A stretch of 64,000 bases of DNA from Anas platyrhynchos (GCF_047663525.1 NC_092597.1:22460001-22524000), one strand, 5' to 3'. Shown: positions 25,404 to 58,690, counted from the first letter of the stretch. Numbers and translations: made by a program. Notes: generated by a model from the letters alone, not told the origin.

Positions 25404-27641
25404 AAGTATGACAAAAACATGTATTTAGTGCAAGGTAGTCATCCAGCTGCAAAGGAAACTAAACCTCAGTGTAAATACACAGATGAAATCGGGATCACTG
25501 AAAACAATGATTGCTCTGCTACAACTGGGACAAAATCCACCAAGTCTACAAAATCCTTTTTGTGTCCTGCTGATCTCTGGGAGGTGCTGGTGCCCTTTCT
25601 GGGTGTGCAGAGGGGTCCTGATGGGGATGCTCTGGCAGCATCACACCATGGCTTTCACAAGCACCTCTTCTCCCTGGGATTTTTTCAGCTGTTTTTTTTT
25701 TTTTTTAGGGTTGTTACTTATCTCAGGTGTGTTGTCACCTGCAGGTGGGCGTGAAGCTACCCCAACCAGAATGAGACACCCCGAGCTGGAAAGGCCACGG
25801 GGGGCAGCCCTCCTGAGCTGGAAATGAGCCGTGCCCGCTGCTTGCTGGAGCTGCAGGGCTCCGGGATGGGTTTTCTGGCCGGGAGCATCAATGGGACCAG
25901 TGCTGCCATCCCCAGACCCGATGGATGTGTAGTTTAAGCGGGGCTGGCGGCAGCTGCACCACGGGAATGGGAATTCCTCCCGAGCCAGAGCGCACAGCAG
26001 GGAAGAGCATAATCTGCGTGATTTACGGGCTGCGGCTCTAGTTTAAAATACATTAGGCTCCAACTATTTAATTACTGGGCACTACCAAATCACAGAGACA
26101 GAGGAGTCGGTCACGTCTGCTAATGCCAACATTTATCATCCTATTTATCTACTCCAGCTTCTGAGACCCATATCGAATCACTTTCCTCTATTAGCTAATA
26201 ATGCGCGAGTTTATTCCTCATACCTCTGGGCGGCCCTCGATGGATATTGCAGCTCTGCTGGCAGCACGCATCTACCTGGGGATAGATAAACTGGTTTAGA
26301 GCATATAAAGAATTGTAATCACCAGCCAGAACTCGAATCAGAATCAAAGCCTTTTTCCTGCTGCCTCCTACCCCCGGAGACACAATTTCTCCCCAGAGAG
26401 CAAATGCAAACAGCACTTGGGTTTTTGGGCCGGATGAAGCCTCCTGAGATTTCTAAGAAATCATTAAATATCTACAATTTATGGTTGCAGAAAGGCAAGG
26501 AAAAATTAAGCAGCTATCTGAGAGCTGGTGAATGGAACCGGCATCTCCTCTCTAGCTCCTGCCAGGGTTTTTCATCCCCAAAACCATCCTGAGAAGCCTT
26601 GCAATGCCCACATGAGCACAGGTGAGGTCTCCACAGACAAGCCCAGTCCCACTCAGCAGGAGACAGACAGTTTCAAGCAGTCTCATTGCCAGAAGAGGCT
26701 CAGCCTCCTCTCAGCATCACATATTTTTCTGTCCTGAAGCTGGGTGTTAAGCAGAAAAAAGCGTCGGGCCTTCCCTCCTTGTGCATTCACAGCAGGGGAC
26801 AAGAAAAGAAATGTCCTTCGATTCCATGGCAGGGATTTTTTCACTGATGCCTCTTACTTACATCACTATGATGGTTATCTCATTATTGTTTATACGTCTC
26901 ATACATGTGTTTTAGGATTAAGCCTGTGCTCGAGCTGGTGACACCTCGAAAACCCGAACAAGCTGAGCTGCAACCGAGCGGCCGGTACCAAAAAGGCGAC
27001 ACCGTGCTGAACGGAGCTTTTTGGGGGAATTATCTCTGCATCCTCACGAAGTCCTCGGGAAGAGTTGGGAGCTGAAGCTGTCTTTAATTGATAGCCTGGC
27101 CACTGAGGAGGCAGTATCCATAGAAACCGAGGGGCCTCGGCAAGATGACAAACAACACGGCAAGGGCCTAATAATAGCAGAAATAATGAGGTGTGGCCAA
27201 AAAAAAAAAAAAAACAGGCAGGCATCTTGCAGGATCGAATGGGTGGGTCCAGCCTAATGAAAGCCTCACGGATGGCAGCAGTGACCGGGGGAAACGGACA
27301 CACAGCTGGAGGATGGAGCAGAGCCGCAGCATCACGGAGGCTTCACTCTCTTTGTAGAGCCAGAAATTGGGAGCAGCGTTTCCCAGGAGCATCCCGAGAG
27401 CATGGTGCAGGGGCCTGGTAGCATTTTGAAGCCACCTCATCACCTTGGGGACAGCGTTTTGGCCTACGGGGACATCTGGCCGGGCAGGGAACCCTTGGGG
27501 ACTTTGGATTTGGGGCCAGGGCTGAGCGATGCCGCTCCTGGCCCCGTGTTCCCACGCGCCGTGGCCGAGCATCTCCTGCCCGCACCGCCAGGCACTGGTA
27601 GGGGAGCCCTGACCTTTTCCTTAATTAGCTTAAAACCGCAC

Positions 27642-27668
27642 AATAATAAATAAATAAATAAATAAAAA
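27642..27668. repeat. (AATA)n microsatellite
   Basis: A perfect tetranucleotide run is visible directly. Confidence 0.9.
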
Positions 27669-28197
27669 ATGGGAGAGGGGGAGAAAAAACCCCTCCGTAA
27701 AAGCCAGTCGCGAATCAAAAGAGGCAACAGTGAGAGCAAGCAATGTGTCACCACAAGTGGCCGAGTCAATGGAAACCTTGTTAGGTGGGGAACAAGGGTC
27801 TCCGCTAACAAGCTCTTATCTGTGTTTTTGTTTGCCATTGAAGGTGCATGTCATTAGCAGGAGTGTTAACAAGAGCTCTCAATAGCTTCATATGGCCGAT
27901 GGCCTCTGAATATTCATGAAGGTGTGAACAGAATGTGGGAAAGCCGGGGAAGAAAAGGCGAGAAAGGCAGCGAGAGGGCTCATTGTGCCCGGAAGAAAGG
28001 CCCCATTGCTGGGTGGGAAAAAGGGCTCCTGAAGCCCTGGGACAACAGCCCATTCCCCAGGCAAAACCTGCCCTTCAAGCCGTGCCCTGGTATTGATGGA
28101 GCCCAAGACTGGGATTTTTTTTTTTTAGGAGTGCTGGCAGGAAACCAGCGCCTGTCATTGCAGGTATTTAGCCAGTGACTGCCGTGATTTTATTTGA

Positions 28198-28247
<50 letters not shown>

Positions 28248-28257
28248 TAACAATAAC

Positions 28258-28292
<35 letters not shown>
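28198..28292. repeat. (AAT)n trinucleotide array with AAC interruptions
   Basis: About 30 AAT units are broken once by three AAC units. It lies in intergenic DNA and is likely length-variable. Frames of poly-tyrosine or poly-leucine across it on the minus strand are artefacts of the repeat. Confidence 0.95.
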
Positions 28293-28294
<2 letters not shown>

Positions 28295-29845
28295 GAAAAC
28301 AGCAAATAAAATAAAAAATAAAAGACCTAAAGGTGAAGGAGCACTGCTCCAGCACCGCATCGTGCAAAAGGGAACGGCCGCTGCCTCCTGGTGTCCCCCA
28401 TGCCCACACATCCCAAAGGAGCCCCAGGTTTGCCTCCAGCAGGACCCCAGACCCCAGTGGGGTGGCAGGGAAGGGGAAGCTGCAGAAATTGGGATTTAGG
28501 ACGAGGAACGAGTGCCGTCGTGGCATGAGGTTGTTTCAATGCGGAGCAAAACGCCCCCCGAGCTGCTGCTTCTCCCAAGGCTCCAGTCGCGCGACAGCCC
28601 CGGAGAAATAGTTTTCATTCAACAAATCGATGAATAGAAGCAGAGTATGGCAAAAATACCGCCGAGCCCCTTCACTGATAACGACAGCTGCTGGGCTGCG
28701 AGGGAGAGCGGGAGGGGGGAGCGGGGGAATAGATTAAAAAATGTAAAAAGCAATGAATCACAGCTGGGGGGGGGGATCGTAAAGCTGCAAGCCACCGCTG
28801 CTCCCATGCAAACGTACGCGGTGTTTACTCATCTATTTCTCGTGAAATTTGAAGTGGAATAGGAAAGGAGAGAGGGCTCGCAGGTCTGGAGGAGCCGAGA
28901 GCTGTGGCTGCCATGGGAGGAGGGCCAAGGACAGGGCGCCCAGACGGACGGACAGACAGACCGCTCCTTGCCAGCTGGAGCAGGACCGCTCCGCTGTACA
29001 AAAACCCCACCCAGTGGCTGCCAAAGTGCCCCAAAACCACCCCAAATTCCCTCTACACAAGGAGACGGGGCGCCTGGTGAGGATGATGCCCTGCCCTATC
29101 AAGGCACGCGCTTTGTAGGCCCCCAGACACTGCTGCTCTTTGCTTGCTGCTCGGACGCTCCCTGGCTGGGTTGCATTTTGCCCCCTGCCCTGTCTGTGCA
29201 TTTTCCCAGCCCTTCCTTTGGTTTTGAAGCAAATTTCCAGCAAAAATCACCTTGATGTTCACGAACGAATCCTTCCAGCTGCTGGAACAGCTTCTAATGG
29301 GCACAGCACAGAAATGCTTTGGGGCAAACCATCCACGAGGTGAGCTTTGCTTCACATCTAGGAACATTGCCCCCATCGGCGAACTCAGAAATGGCAAAAT
29401 TTGGGTCAAGCTGTACTCTGCCACCTCTATTTTGACAGGGATTTGCCTGCAAGATGACCTGAAGAAAGTTTCCAGGAGGTCAAAAACACTCTGTTCCTGC
29501 AAATTTGCCTTTCCATTTCAAACAGGTTTTGAGGTTTTAACTAAAACACCGTCAGACACAAGCGTAAAAGGCTTAATTCAAAGCGAAAGGGCTCGTTGTT
29601 TTTTTTTTTTTTCCTCTCCAGCATTTCGCTTGCCAGAGCTATCCTTCGCTGTTTGTTTTTGATCCGCTTCAGACGCGAGGAAATATTGAAATCGCGAGCT
29701 CCCTGCGAAATGCACAGCCTGGCTCCCGGCCAGCCCCGGCTACGCCGCGTGGGAAGCGAGCGCGGGGCCAGCACGCGAGGCTGCGCGCCTCCCAGGCAGC
29801 CTCAGCGGCAGCTCCCGGTGTCCCTCCGTCTGTTGGCTCAGCCTG

Positions 29846-29876
<31 letters not shown>

Positions 29877-29898
29877 GAAAAAAAAAAGAGAGAGAGAG
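29846..29898. repeat. A-rich run followed by (GA)n
   Basis: About 40 A with single G interruptions are followed by a short GA repeat. It could be a retroposon tail, but I recognise no element body beside it. Confidence 0.85.
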
Positions 29899-32796
29899 AC
29901 TCTGGGGAGGAAGATGCAGCTATTTACTCCCCGCTGCCATTTGCAGTTTCATTCTCAATCCCGTCAGGTGCGCGGAGGGTTGGTTTTGCCTGCTCTAAGG
30001 CCTTCCAGGAAAGATCTTTCCCTTGCGCTGTCCCAGGCCGGCACTACGAAGCCCGAACGTTAAAAATAAACCATGACTTCAGCCCCAAAGGACAAATTTC
30101 TCCTCCGGATGCTTGCTCCCTTCTCTCAGAGCATGGATGTTGGGAAGGCACTTCCAGCAGCGAAGCTGTGCCCCTCGTGCAGGACAGGGCTGGGGCAGGA
30201 CCAGCACAGGGGGCAATGCCCAAAAAGAGAGGCTGGAGGGGGAGCAGCTCTTATGGAGCAACAACTCAGCATCGTGAACCCCAAACCAGGATCCGTGGTG
30301 CTTTCACACAGATGGATTCACCCTGTGCCAACCAGGATGCCCTGCAGAGAGAGCCATGATGCTCTTACGCACCGAGGACAAATTCTGAGCATTGCTTCAC
30401 ATACGGGACACCCCAGCAGCATGCCCATGCCCCCTGGGGAGAGGATTTAGGGGTACTGTGGCCATGTGAAGCCCGATGGCAGAGCCCTCATCCATCTGAA
30501 GCTGGTGAAGTGAAGCAGAGCATCCCCCTGGCCCGCAGGACGATGTCCAGCTCCCTCCAGCAGCCAGTAGCAGGAAGCACGCACATGCCTGCCAGCTCAT
30601 CCCATTGCAGATACCACCTCTCCCCCTTTAAAATCATGCTGGAAAACATGTTTTGTCGCAGCCTGAAAAGGCTGTGAAGTGCTGCGGTGATGCCGCGGGA
30701 GGGACGAGTCTCCATGGGAACTGCGGGGTTGGTTATTCATCTCCAACAGCCGAGCGAGCGGACTCGGAAAGCACCACGTCTGATGGCGTGCTGGGGACAG
30801 GGTAGAAATTGGGGCTGAAAAGCCCGAAGGGTTTCCAGAGCATCAGTGGCTGAAGTGTAGCGTGCAGCACCATGGCTGTCTGCTCCCAGGGTTTCTCACC
30901 CATGGTGACGGTGGGACATGGAGTGAGCGGGTGCCCTGCTGCTGCCCGCAGCCTCCAGCAATGCTGGCAGATAGATGGGGGTGCGCAGGGAAAGGCAGGA
31001 CCCCACACCTCACAGTCACGGGTTTCCGTCTTTTAAAAAATAGGAAAACAAAACAAAACAAAAAAGATTCCCAGAATTTCAGAGGAAAACAACTGAAGGT
31101 TGGAAAGGGCTCTGTTGGCATCCCGGAACCCGGTGCTTGCAGCAGGATGAGCTCTTCCCTGCTGCACTTGCACGTGTGCCCCTCTTGGCGCTGCGCAGCA
31201 TTTGGGGAGGCCATGGGCAAGCTGAGCACCCTGAAAGTGATGCTGGTGAAAGCTAGGATGGGTCAGTATTTGTGTCTGCATTTGAGGCAGCAAACACAGG
31301 ACACACAGAGCTCACAGCCAGAAAAGTCACAAATTTAACTTAAAACTTCCTGGGCTGGTACAGTCAAAGGGGTTCTTGCTCTTTTCCTGCTAAATGCCTT
31401 CTGCAAACACCAAGGAGCTCCCAGAGACACCAACTCCTTCTCGTAGGCCTGGAAATGCAGCCAGAAGTGTCCCAGCACCATGTGGAGGGTGCTTGGGGCA
31501 GAAAGTTGGGCTGCTCTCACTCTGACCAGAGCTACTCCCCCACTTCCAAATCGAAGCTTTGCAATGCTCACGCAGAACATCTGATGCAGGGTTTGGCCTC
31601 CTGCACATGGCAGCATCATCACTAGGAAATAATTGCCACCTGAATCGGGATGCTCGGCTCACCTGCTGTAAAGCCCGCTCCGGTCTGCAGAGCTGAAGAC
31701 ACGGGCTGCTGCGTTAGGGCGGCGAGCAGGACTGCCTAATGGCTCATGGAATTGGTTTCCTCCTCTTTTGCGAACACGGGTTGATAAATGGCTGTTTGAA
31801 AGACCGCTGCTTGTTTTCCCAAGTCATTTAGAATCAGAGGGACGGCACAAAGCGCTTGTTTGCCGGCGTGATGTGGGAACGTGGGAGCTGCCAATTCATC
31901 ATTCCTGACCCAGCGCCTCCGCCCGCCGCAGGAGCCCAGTGCCACGGCCGCCAGCCCATGTTGGCGGCCCCTGGCCTCGCCTCGGCAATCGGTTCCCGTT
32001 ATGGAGGTGTGAATGCTGCGGCAGCTTGCTCTTAGATTTATGATTGCACCAAAAGCAAGAGGCCAGGCTCAGGCCCTGCTGAGTTCTACCCAGGAGCTTA
32101 GTTTAGTAAAAGGGGAAGCCAAGGCAAGGACTGAGGAGGGAATCAGGTCATGCAGGCACTCCCCAGCAGAGCCAGTAATGCAGCCAGCAGTGCACAACGC
32201 TTCAGGCTTGACCATTTTCCCTGACACCATCCCCTCCTTCCACAGGTCTGCACAGGAAGCACTGACCCCAGCTGTTTTCCTACCTGAAGCAGGGATCCTG
32301 CAGCACATCGCTTTCCAGCCTACACCCATTCAGAAGCAAACCCGACACACAAACTCAGATGAAAGTATTCCCACGTGTTCACAAAGCCCCGTGCACCTAA
32401 CCAAGACCCGAGCAGGGCGTTACAGCAGCCTCCAGCTCGCAGTGCTCACACTGTGGCTGAAAGATTTCTGCAAAGCCTCAGCCCAGCTGGGACACCGCTT
32501 GAGGTTCACCCTCCGCTGCAACCTCCTCATCTCCAGGACCGTGTTTTGCTTTGCCCAACTCAAGTATCCCCAGCAAGTGGATTTTAAAGAGAAATGCTTG
32601 CTCCCGTTGCATACCCAGAGGGACAGTCAGTCCAAGTGGTAGCAATTAGTCACGGAAGCAACTTCATAATTTATTCATCACGACGGAATAAAATCACCAC
32701 CACCCAGAACGTTTTGCAGCAGCTCAGGGAGACACGATGCATCATCACACTGCTGGGTACCAGCTCGCCTCCGAGCCACCAAAACAGGGGGTGCTT

Positions 32797-32880
32797 CTAG
32801 TTTAGATATGAGGAAGAAATTCTTTCCTCTGAGGGTGGTGAGGCACGGGAACAGGCTGCCCCATCCCTGAGGGGCTTGCA
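32797..32880 (+). mobile_element. CR1 LINE 3'-end fragment
   Basis: The stretch carries the characteristic CR1 sequence: a TTAGATATGAGGAAGAAATT block, GAGGGTGGTGAGGCACGGGA, ACAGGCTGCC, then CCATCCCTGAGG. An internal part usually found between the last two blocks is missing, so it is a diverged, deleted copy. CR1 is the dominant LINE of birds and other sauropsids, which supports the lineage call. No reverse transcriptase frame accompanies it. Confidence 0.8.
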
Positions 32881-33360
32881 CCTCAACATAACCACCCTGG
32901 GGCCTTCACCAGCCACTTTATGGGTCCCTAAAGCTTAGCAGGACAGGAGGGGTGACACACATGCCTTTCCCTTCCACCTTGACCCCAGGGACCCCACAGG
33001 CACTGTGGTGCTTGGCCCCCGGCCCCCACAGGCCTCAAGCTGCGGGTAGGCCGCAGGCGGTGCCGCAGCTCCAGCTGGTGGCTGCCCTCAAACACGAAGG
33101 AGCTGGAGCATCGTTAGGCCAAGCGAAGGCCCAATTTCCCTGTTTAGACCAATTACCTAATCACAAGGGACAGGAAAAATCACAGATGCTTTCGCTAAAC
33201 ACCCAGCAAGCGTATAAAATGCACACGCGCGCTCTCCATCACTGCCGCTCTCCGCCGCACAATGAGGGAACAGATCTAATTATGCACAAACTCTACTAAA
33301 TCAAGGAGAGAGACGGTTGTAAATGGGGTAGGGAGGGGGGGAAGGGGACATTTAATTCAA

Positions 33361-33382
33361 TTTATTTAGCAGCATCTTTATT
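33361..33382 (-). terminator. DPP8: Candidate distal poly(A) signals of DPP8
   Basis: On the minus strand two AATAAA hexamers (33382-33377 and 33366-33361) lie ten bases apart at the end of the AT-rich tract. Other AATAAA copies occur in a TTTATT array near 33726. It is a plausible 3' end for a UTR of about 4 kb. Confidence 0.45.
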
Positions 33383-36300
33383 GCAACAAAGGTTTTGTAA
33401 TAAAACGCAGCAAAACTAATGTCTCCACTTTACATGATTAAAAGCCGGGTAGCTAGAGAGGTGGGGAGGGAGGGAGGGAGACCAGCAAACCCACCGGGGT
33501 GAGACATGCAAGTTTGTTAACGCAAACAGCAGGCACTTCATGTTCTAAAATTAAACACCTGATCTTCTACTGTGCAGAACATCCAAGTAAAAAACACATG
33601 AACTTCTCTCTTCCCCTTCAAAAGGACTGGCCCAAAGACCTGCGAGGGGTACACAAAAGTCTTTACAGGGCTCTGGTACTCAAGTAAACAGGCAATTCAA
33701 GGCAGTGTCCTCGTCTGGCTGATTATTTTATTTATTTATTCTCTTATTATTGCCTCGCCAGAAGTTGAGCATCATGCCAGCAGCAAAACAGCCTCCCTTC
33801 CTCACGGACACACAGCCCACAGGGAGGAGGTGCAGGGACCCCGTGCTCAGTTGGTGAATTCCCCACCATTTGCCACACAGGCTCCATGTATGCTGCTCCG
33901 GGGTCAAAGCATTATTCCACCTCTCTGCCCAAAAAGGGTTTCCGTAACTTATTCCCAAACGGCACTAACAACTAGGGAATGCATTTTCCATTGTAGCGTA
34001 ATGAAGTTAGCTGATTTTCAAAGCTGTACGTGGTGCTTTGAATTCATTATTTCATTAACAAACATTTTGAAGTTAACGAGAGTTTATGAAAATTAAGCGG
34101 CTCTGGGTAATTACCAGTTATATTTTGTTCTGAATAAAAGGAGATCATTGAAAACAACAGGGTGGGGTAGGGAATACAAATCTTATGTGAAGGGTGAAAC
34201 CCAGCTTGAAGGAATTACTGGAAACTGGCCTTAAAAAGGGGCCAAAGAACTTGCCCCGACAGAAACAACCTCAACAAATCCCAAGCACCACGAACAAGAA
34301 AACTGCTGGCATCACCACTCAACTCCAGCCTCTCATTGCTCAGGTCCCCGGGTTTCACAGATTTGATTTCAAGATATGAAATTAAAACATTCCTCTCGGA
34401 GATACCAGTGCAACTGTGGGGAAGAAACCAATATCCACCACGCAATGAAGGCTCAAATCCTGCTACTGCTCAGCACAGGTGTCCTGCTGGGCACAGAGCA
34501 CTCTGCTGATGGCAGATCCCCCACAGGGATGCACTAATCTCTGTTTTGGGAGTCCTCAGCATCTCCCTACCTCATCAGTCTCAAACCTCATACAAGGCAG
34601 CTCTGACACCTTCAACTACAAGCAGGCGTCTTTTGCGAGAACCACAAAAACTCTGATGACAAATCCTCACAGCATTACTGCAGGATAAGAGAGTATGGGG
34701 TCTTAAAGTGCTTGACTGCTGTGAAAAGAAAAAAAACTTTTGTAGGAAAGAAAGAAATACATAATTTATGTTGCAAAATAGAGTACAGTACTTTGTACTT
34801 TAATAGCTTTTCAATATATATATATTTAAAACAAAGAAAGGATGCATTATTCAGAAGTTATATGTCAGCTCTTAAAATCACATCCTGTGCTAAACCAAAA
34901 CCTAGCCCAGTTCGCTTGCATAACATTTAGTTCTTCAGTTGCCAAAAAAGCACTATTTGATGAAGGCCATTTTTGTTTTTTCATTTTTTAAACAAAAGGA
35001 TCCATTTTGTCTTAAAAATCATATACATTTACATTCAAGGGTAATCACCTCTAGAAAAAGAGCAAAAACGTCCCCAAAAAACAAGTTAATTAAATATCGA
35101 ACAAAATATAAACAACCTTGGAAAAGGTGATACTATCCACGTGTAATTCTATACATATATGTATATATGAACAGATATAGATATATGTATATATAATACA
35201 GCTTGAACACTTAAGGAACAAAAAGGAATTCAATAGTAACAGCTTATACTTTTCTCTACTCACTGCCATGCTCCAGTTCAAGTGCATCAGCACTTATTCC
35301 TCTCTCAGTACTGACTATAGCACACTCCAGATAGCCCAGCTTCAGTCACAAAAATTAATTACTCAAGTATAAGACATTATAAGGAGCTGGGCTCTTCCCA
35401 CGCTATGCCCTTCCCCAAATCAAAACGGTAAGGCTGTAATTGACCTGCTAGTAGCATTTTATCTGATCCACTTAAAAACCCCTGTGATCTGAAAAACAGA
35501 AAACATCCCAAACCAAATACTCCCACGTCAGAGGAAATTTACACTTACTGGATGCCTGTTTGCTTTGGCTATCTTTTGCATAACCCAAAAAACAGATCCT
35601 GTTCTCACACAGTGGTTTTACAGCCGTGTAACTGCACCAGCCCCGATTGCTTTGGTGCATATGTCCAGCAGCCTCACTGAAAAATGATGCGGTTTGATAC
35701 AACACAACCAGATTGTGTTAAATCCCGGAGCTTTGGGGTCAAGCTGAACAGTACAAAAGCGAGTAAAATACGAGGTTACGACATGTGGAGTACTAAGAGC
35801 GTAAACACTGAGAGTGATTCCAGATTTTTAAAAGATGAAAAGAAAAATCATGCTCTGCTTCTCTCCAGCACCAAAACAGAAAGAAAAGGAAGTTCTTAGG
35901 TTTCTAAGAAAACCATTAAAACTTATAGGAGTCTCAGAGGCAGGCCCCAAGGGGAGAATTTCCTGGATTAAAGAGAATCATTTTGCTATGGATTTCTATC
36001 TTAAACGACTTGTTGCAAGTTAAAAGAGACTTCACACGCGATGCTTTTTAGCCAAGCCTGCTGCTTAGTTAAAACCTCACTAACAAAAACACAACTGGGA
36101 TTGCAGATCTTTTAGGCTTAGTGGGTTACCTTAAGCTACACAGAGGGAGGGGGTTCTCAAATACAGCATCATAATCATGCTAGGCAGCAGTGCTAGAAAT
36201 GACCCAGGAATGGAGGACTGAAAAGAGTGCGAGTCTGGGAAATAATCCCTTGAATAAAGTAGGAAATTCACGACAACAGTTCACATTGCCTCACATGTAG

Positions 36301-37096
36301 TGTTCGTAAGGTCTCTCCTCACCAAATTCTCCGTAGACCTTTGAATTAGAGTATTGTATATTAAAATTGTAACAGGATTTATATACCTATATCATGCTGA
36401 TGTGACAGTCAGAAAACAGTACTGCAAAAACAGCTCCAGAATGAACAGCAGGGAAAAATGTCAACAAGAAATGGGCTACACTTTTAAGCTTGTTTTAAAA
36501 TCCACAAAGTTTCAGTTCTTTGTCTTAAATTAGTTTGCATCTCAGAATAAAAGATTGTTATGCCCACATAACAGTAAAACATTGCTTCACTTCCCCAGGT
36601 GAAATCAAGTACAATCAGGACAGGGTATCAAGCTGCTGAAAAGAAAAAAAAAAAAAAGGCAGGATTTATCCTGGGGAGAGAAGAAATAACTGAAAAGAAC
36701 ATGGCATCAACTCAACTGAATCCAAAATTTAAAATATTTAGGAAGCAGTTAAAAGTGTTTCTTTTTAAAAAACAACTGGCATCTAGACAGGAGATGTGTC
36801 TAACTTGTGACTGACTTCTCAGAAGTGAGACACATCCCCCTCGTGAAGCATAAAAACTATACGATAACATTTAAAATGTAATTTAAGTTGTAACCATCCA
36901 GGTGAATTTCTGCTGCGTAGTACACCTTCTAGTATTATGTAATAAGATACCTAGGAACACACTGTAAAAATACATCATTAGATCAGAATCCTTTTAAAAT
37001 GTGAAGTTCTGGTGCTGTAGAAGTATGTTATTCTCAGTTTCAGCTCCTCCCCCAAGAGAACACCCATGGTACTGCATTACACCACAGACATTTGAT

Positions 37097-37102
37097 TTTA
37101 TT
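37097..37102 (-). terminator. DPP8: Candidate proximal poly(A) signal of DPP8
   Basis: The minus strand has AATAAA about 225 bases after the stop codon, followed within about 10 bases by a GT-rich stretch (TGTCTGTGGTGT) typical of a downstream cleavage element. Confidence 0.5.
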
Positions 37103-37183
37103 TACATCTTAAGCTTTAAAGTTATTAGGCCACCGTCCTTTAATTTCCTGTATGGCACCGAATTTACTTTAAAAAAAAGTGTC

Positions 37184-37185
<2 letters not shown>

Positions 37186-37218
<33 letters not shown>
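37186..37218. repeat. (GT)n microsatellite in the DPP8 3' UTR
   Basis: About 15 GT units, with one CGT interruption near the left end, read as (CA)n in the transcript about 105 bases after the stop. CA repeats can bind hnRNP L; any effect here is inference. Confidence 0.9.
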
Positions 37219-37220
<2 letters not shown>

Positions 37221-37324
37221 ACATGGCAGGCACCAAAATGCAGTGTTCCATCCTATTTTCTCTAGTTTCCTGCATCTCCTCATTCAGTAAAGCAGCCAGT
37301 TGAGCAGAGTTCTGCAGAGGTCAG

Positions 37325-57205
<19,881 letters not shown>

Positions 57206-58439
57206 GTTGCATGGTTCTGGAAGAAAAAAAAAACAAAGCTGGAGGTTGAGCATTGCCTTTCAGCTAATGATCACTTCAGATTCCCAAATCACAGTGCAAC
57301 AAAAGAGGCTGCCATCACTTAGCCTTTTAGAACAAGACTAATGACTCCATGGAACCATACAGATTTATTGCTGTTTGCCTTTTTCCCCCCACCATGTATC
57401 AATTATGTTCATGAAGATCAGGGACAAGAAGCTACTCGGAGGGAACATCATTAGCAGCTGATTTGGAACCACTCGGCCATACCCAACAGGCCTGGGCAAC
57501 CATTACTCCCCTATAATTTCTTGGGTTTGTGTTTTCTTCCTTTCAAACTGATCTCTGAAGGGTCTGGCAATGTCCATCACTATTATCTCATCCCAGGCAT
57601 GGGATTATAAATGCTGTATGGATGTGACCCTTCCAGAAGTGTCAGGCAACACCAGAAGGTGATGCAAGGGACATGCACATTTTGGAAACTGATTTATCTG
57701 CAGCACAAGTGCTACTCTCCTGAACAGGTTAAGTTACCAGATATTTCTTCCTGCAGTTAGCTGGGTTTTATCTGAGACAAAACAGCCCAGAGGTCCTGCA
57801 ACAGGAACTGAAATCTTCCTACTGCAAATCCCAGATCTGAGCGCAAACCTAAAAGGACCCCAGCTACAAACTCCCACCACGTAATTCATTACCAGAGGTA
57901 ATTCATTACCTCCAAGGCGTGAGGATTGTCAACCCTCAAGTCCTTTTTCTGTATATAAAGTGGAAAGGCTGCACGCCTGCTTGGCACGCTGCTCGGGCGC
58001 AGGCAGAGCCTGCCAAAAACACTAATGGGAAATAGATGGAGCAGGATGCGTCCACCCTGCACACAGGGGCTGGCTCAGCACAGCCACCTGGGGTACAGCT
58101 CCCTGCAGGCCCAGCTTCTCCTGGGGCTCCGCACAGCAGCAGAAAAACCTCTTCTAGGAGGAGTGAGGGCGTGAGGCTCGGATCGAGCCCCTTTTAACAC
58201 ACAGAGGGCTAAAAGAACAGCAGGGCAAGGCTCAGCCCGAGGCTTGGCCCCACTCTGCAAGCACACAGCAGGCATTTCCCTCACCCCTTTTGCCAAACAC
58301 GAAGGGAGCAGCATTTCGGCCACCCCTGCGTTAAATTAATCCCAATTTCAGGCACCCAGCGGCAGGCCCAGCGCCCCGGATCCAGCGGTGGGGGGGGATT
58401 TCAGCACAACCCCGACACCGGGACCCCCCCCCCCCCAAA

Positions 58440-58690
58440 CCCCAAACCCCACAGCCCCCCCTCCACCCCCGGCCCCACTCACGGCGCTGCCCGGCGGCGA
58501 TGCGGCCCCGCCGCTGCCTCTTCCGCTTCCTCCAGCACGGGGCCGGGCCGGGCCGAGCCGGGCCGGGCTGGGCTGCACCGGGCCGGGCCCCAACCGGGCG
58601 CCCTCCGCCGGCCTGGAGGAAGCGGAGCCGCCGCCTCTCCGCTGGGGAGCTGTGGGCGCCGCCTGCCGGGCTTGTGACAGGCCCGGGTGT
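58440..58690 (-). promoter_or_regulatory. DPP8: DPP8 CpG-island promoter
   Basis: The stretch is dense in G+C and CG with several GGCCGGGC repeats, a likely Sp1/KLF-rich region, and has no TATA box. It surrounds the proposed non-coding exon 1. A C homopolymer (14 bases, about 58427-58440) marks its left edge. Confidence 0.65.
58483..58650 (-). other. DPP8: DPP8 non-coding exon 1 (5' end approximate)
   Basis: A consensus donor, AGCGCC|GTGAGTG, is read on the minus strand at 58483/58482 inside the CpG island, the only good donor found upstream of exon 2. The 5' limit is a guess from the end of the GC-rich stretch. The sequence is untranslated if the 57205 start is used. Confidence 0.5.

Larger units (their letters stand above)
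16622..33300. other. Intergenic region with no recognised gene
   Basis: No frame here carries a recognisable domain, and no chain of exons with matching phases could be built on either strand. The contents I can name are a (CCAT)n repeat (16775-16823), short AC and GTTT runs (about 19449 and 20951), a diverged repeat pair (24598-24692 and 25318-25403), (AATA)n and (AAT)n arrays (27.6 and 28.2 kb), an A-rich run (29846-29888) and a CR1 fragment (32797-32880). Several AT-rich blocks with homeodomain-like TAATTA sites (about 22430-22800, 24180-24340 and 26030-26220) could be regulatory, but nothing proves it. Confidence 0.6.
33350..37324 (-). other. DPP8: Probable DPP8 3' untranslated region
   Basis: Directly after the DPP8 stop codon the sequence becomes AT-rich and frame-poor over about 4 kb, unlike the GC-rich intergenic DNA further left. 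It contains a (CA)n repeat just after the stop, one early poly(A) signal with a GT-rich element after it, and two closely spaced poly(A) signals near 33.37 kb. I infer a short and a long 3' UTR form. The left boundary is not proven without transcripts. Confidence 0.55.

Noticed and set aside
28155-28526. Minus-strand frames with long poly-Leu or poly-Tyr runs
   Set aside because: They are direct translations of the (AAT)n microsatellite.
31060-31135. Possible second CR1 fragment (AAGGTTGGAAAGGGCTCTGT)
   Set aside because: The likeness to the CR1 GGTTGGAAGGGACCT block is too short and diverged to claim without an alignment score.
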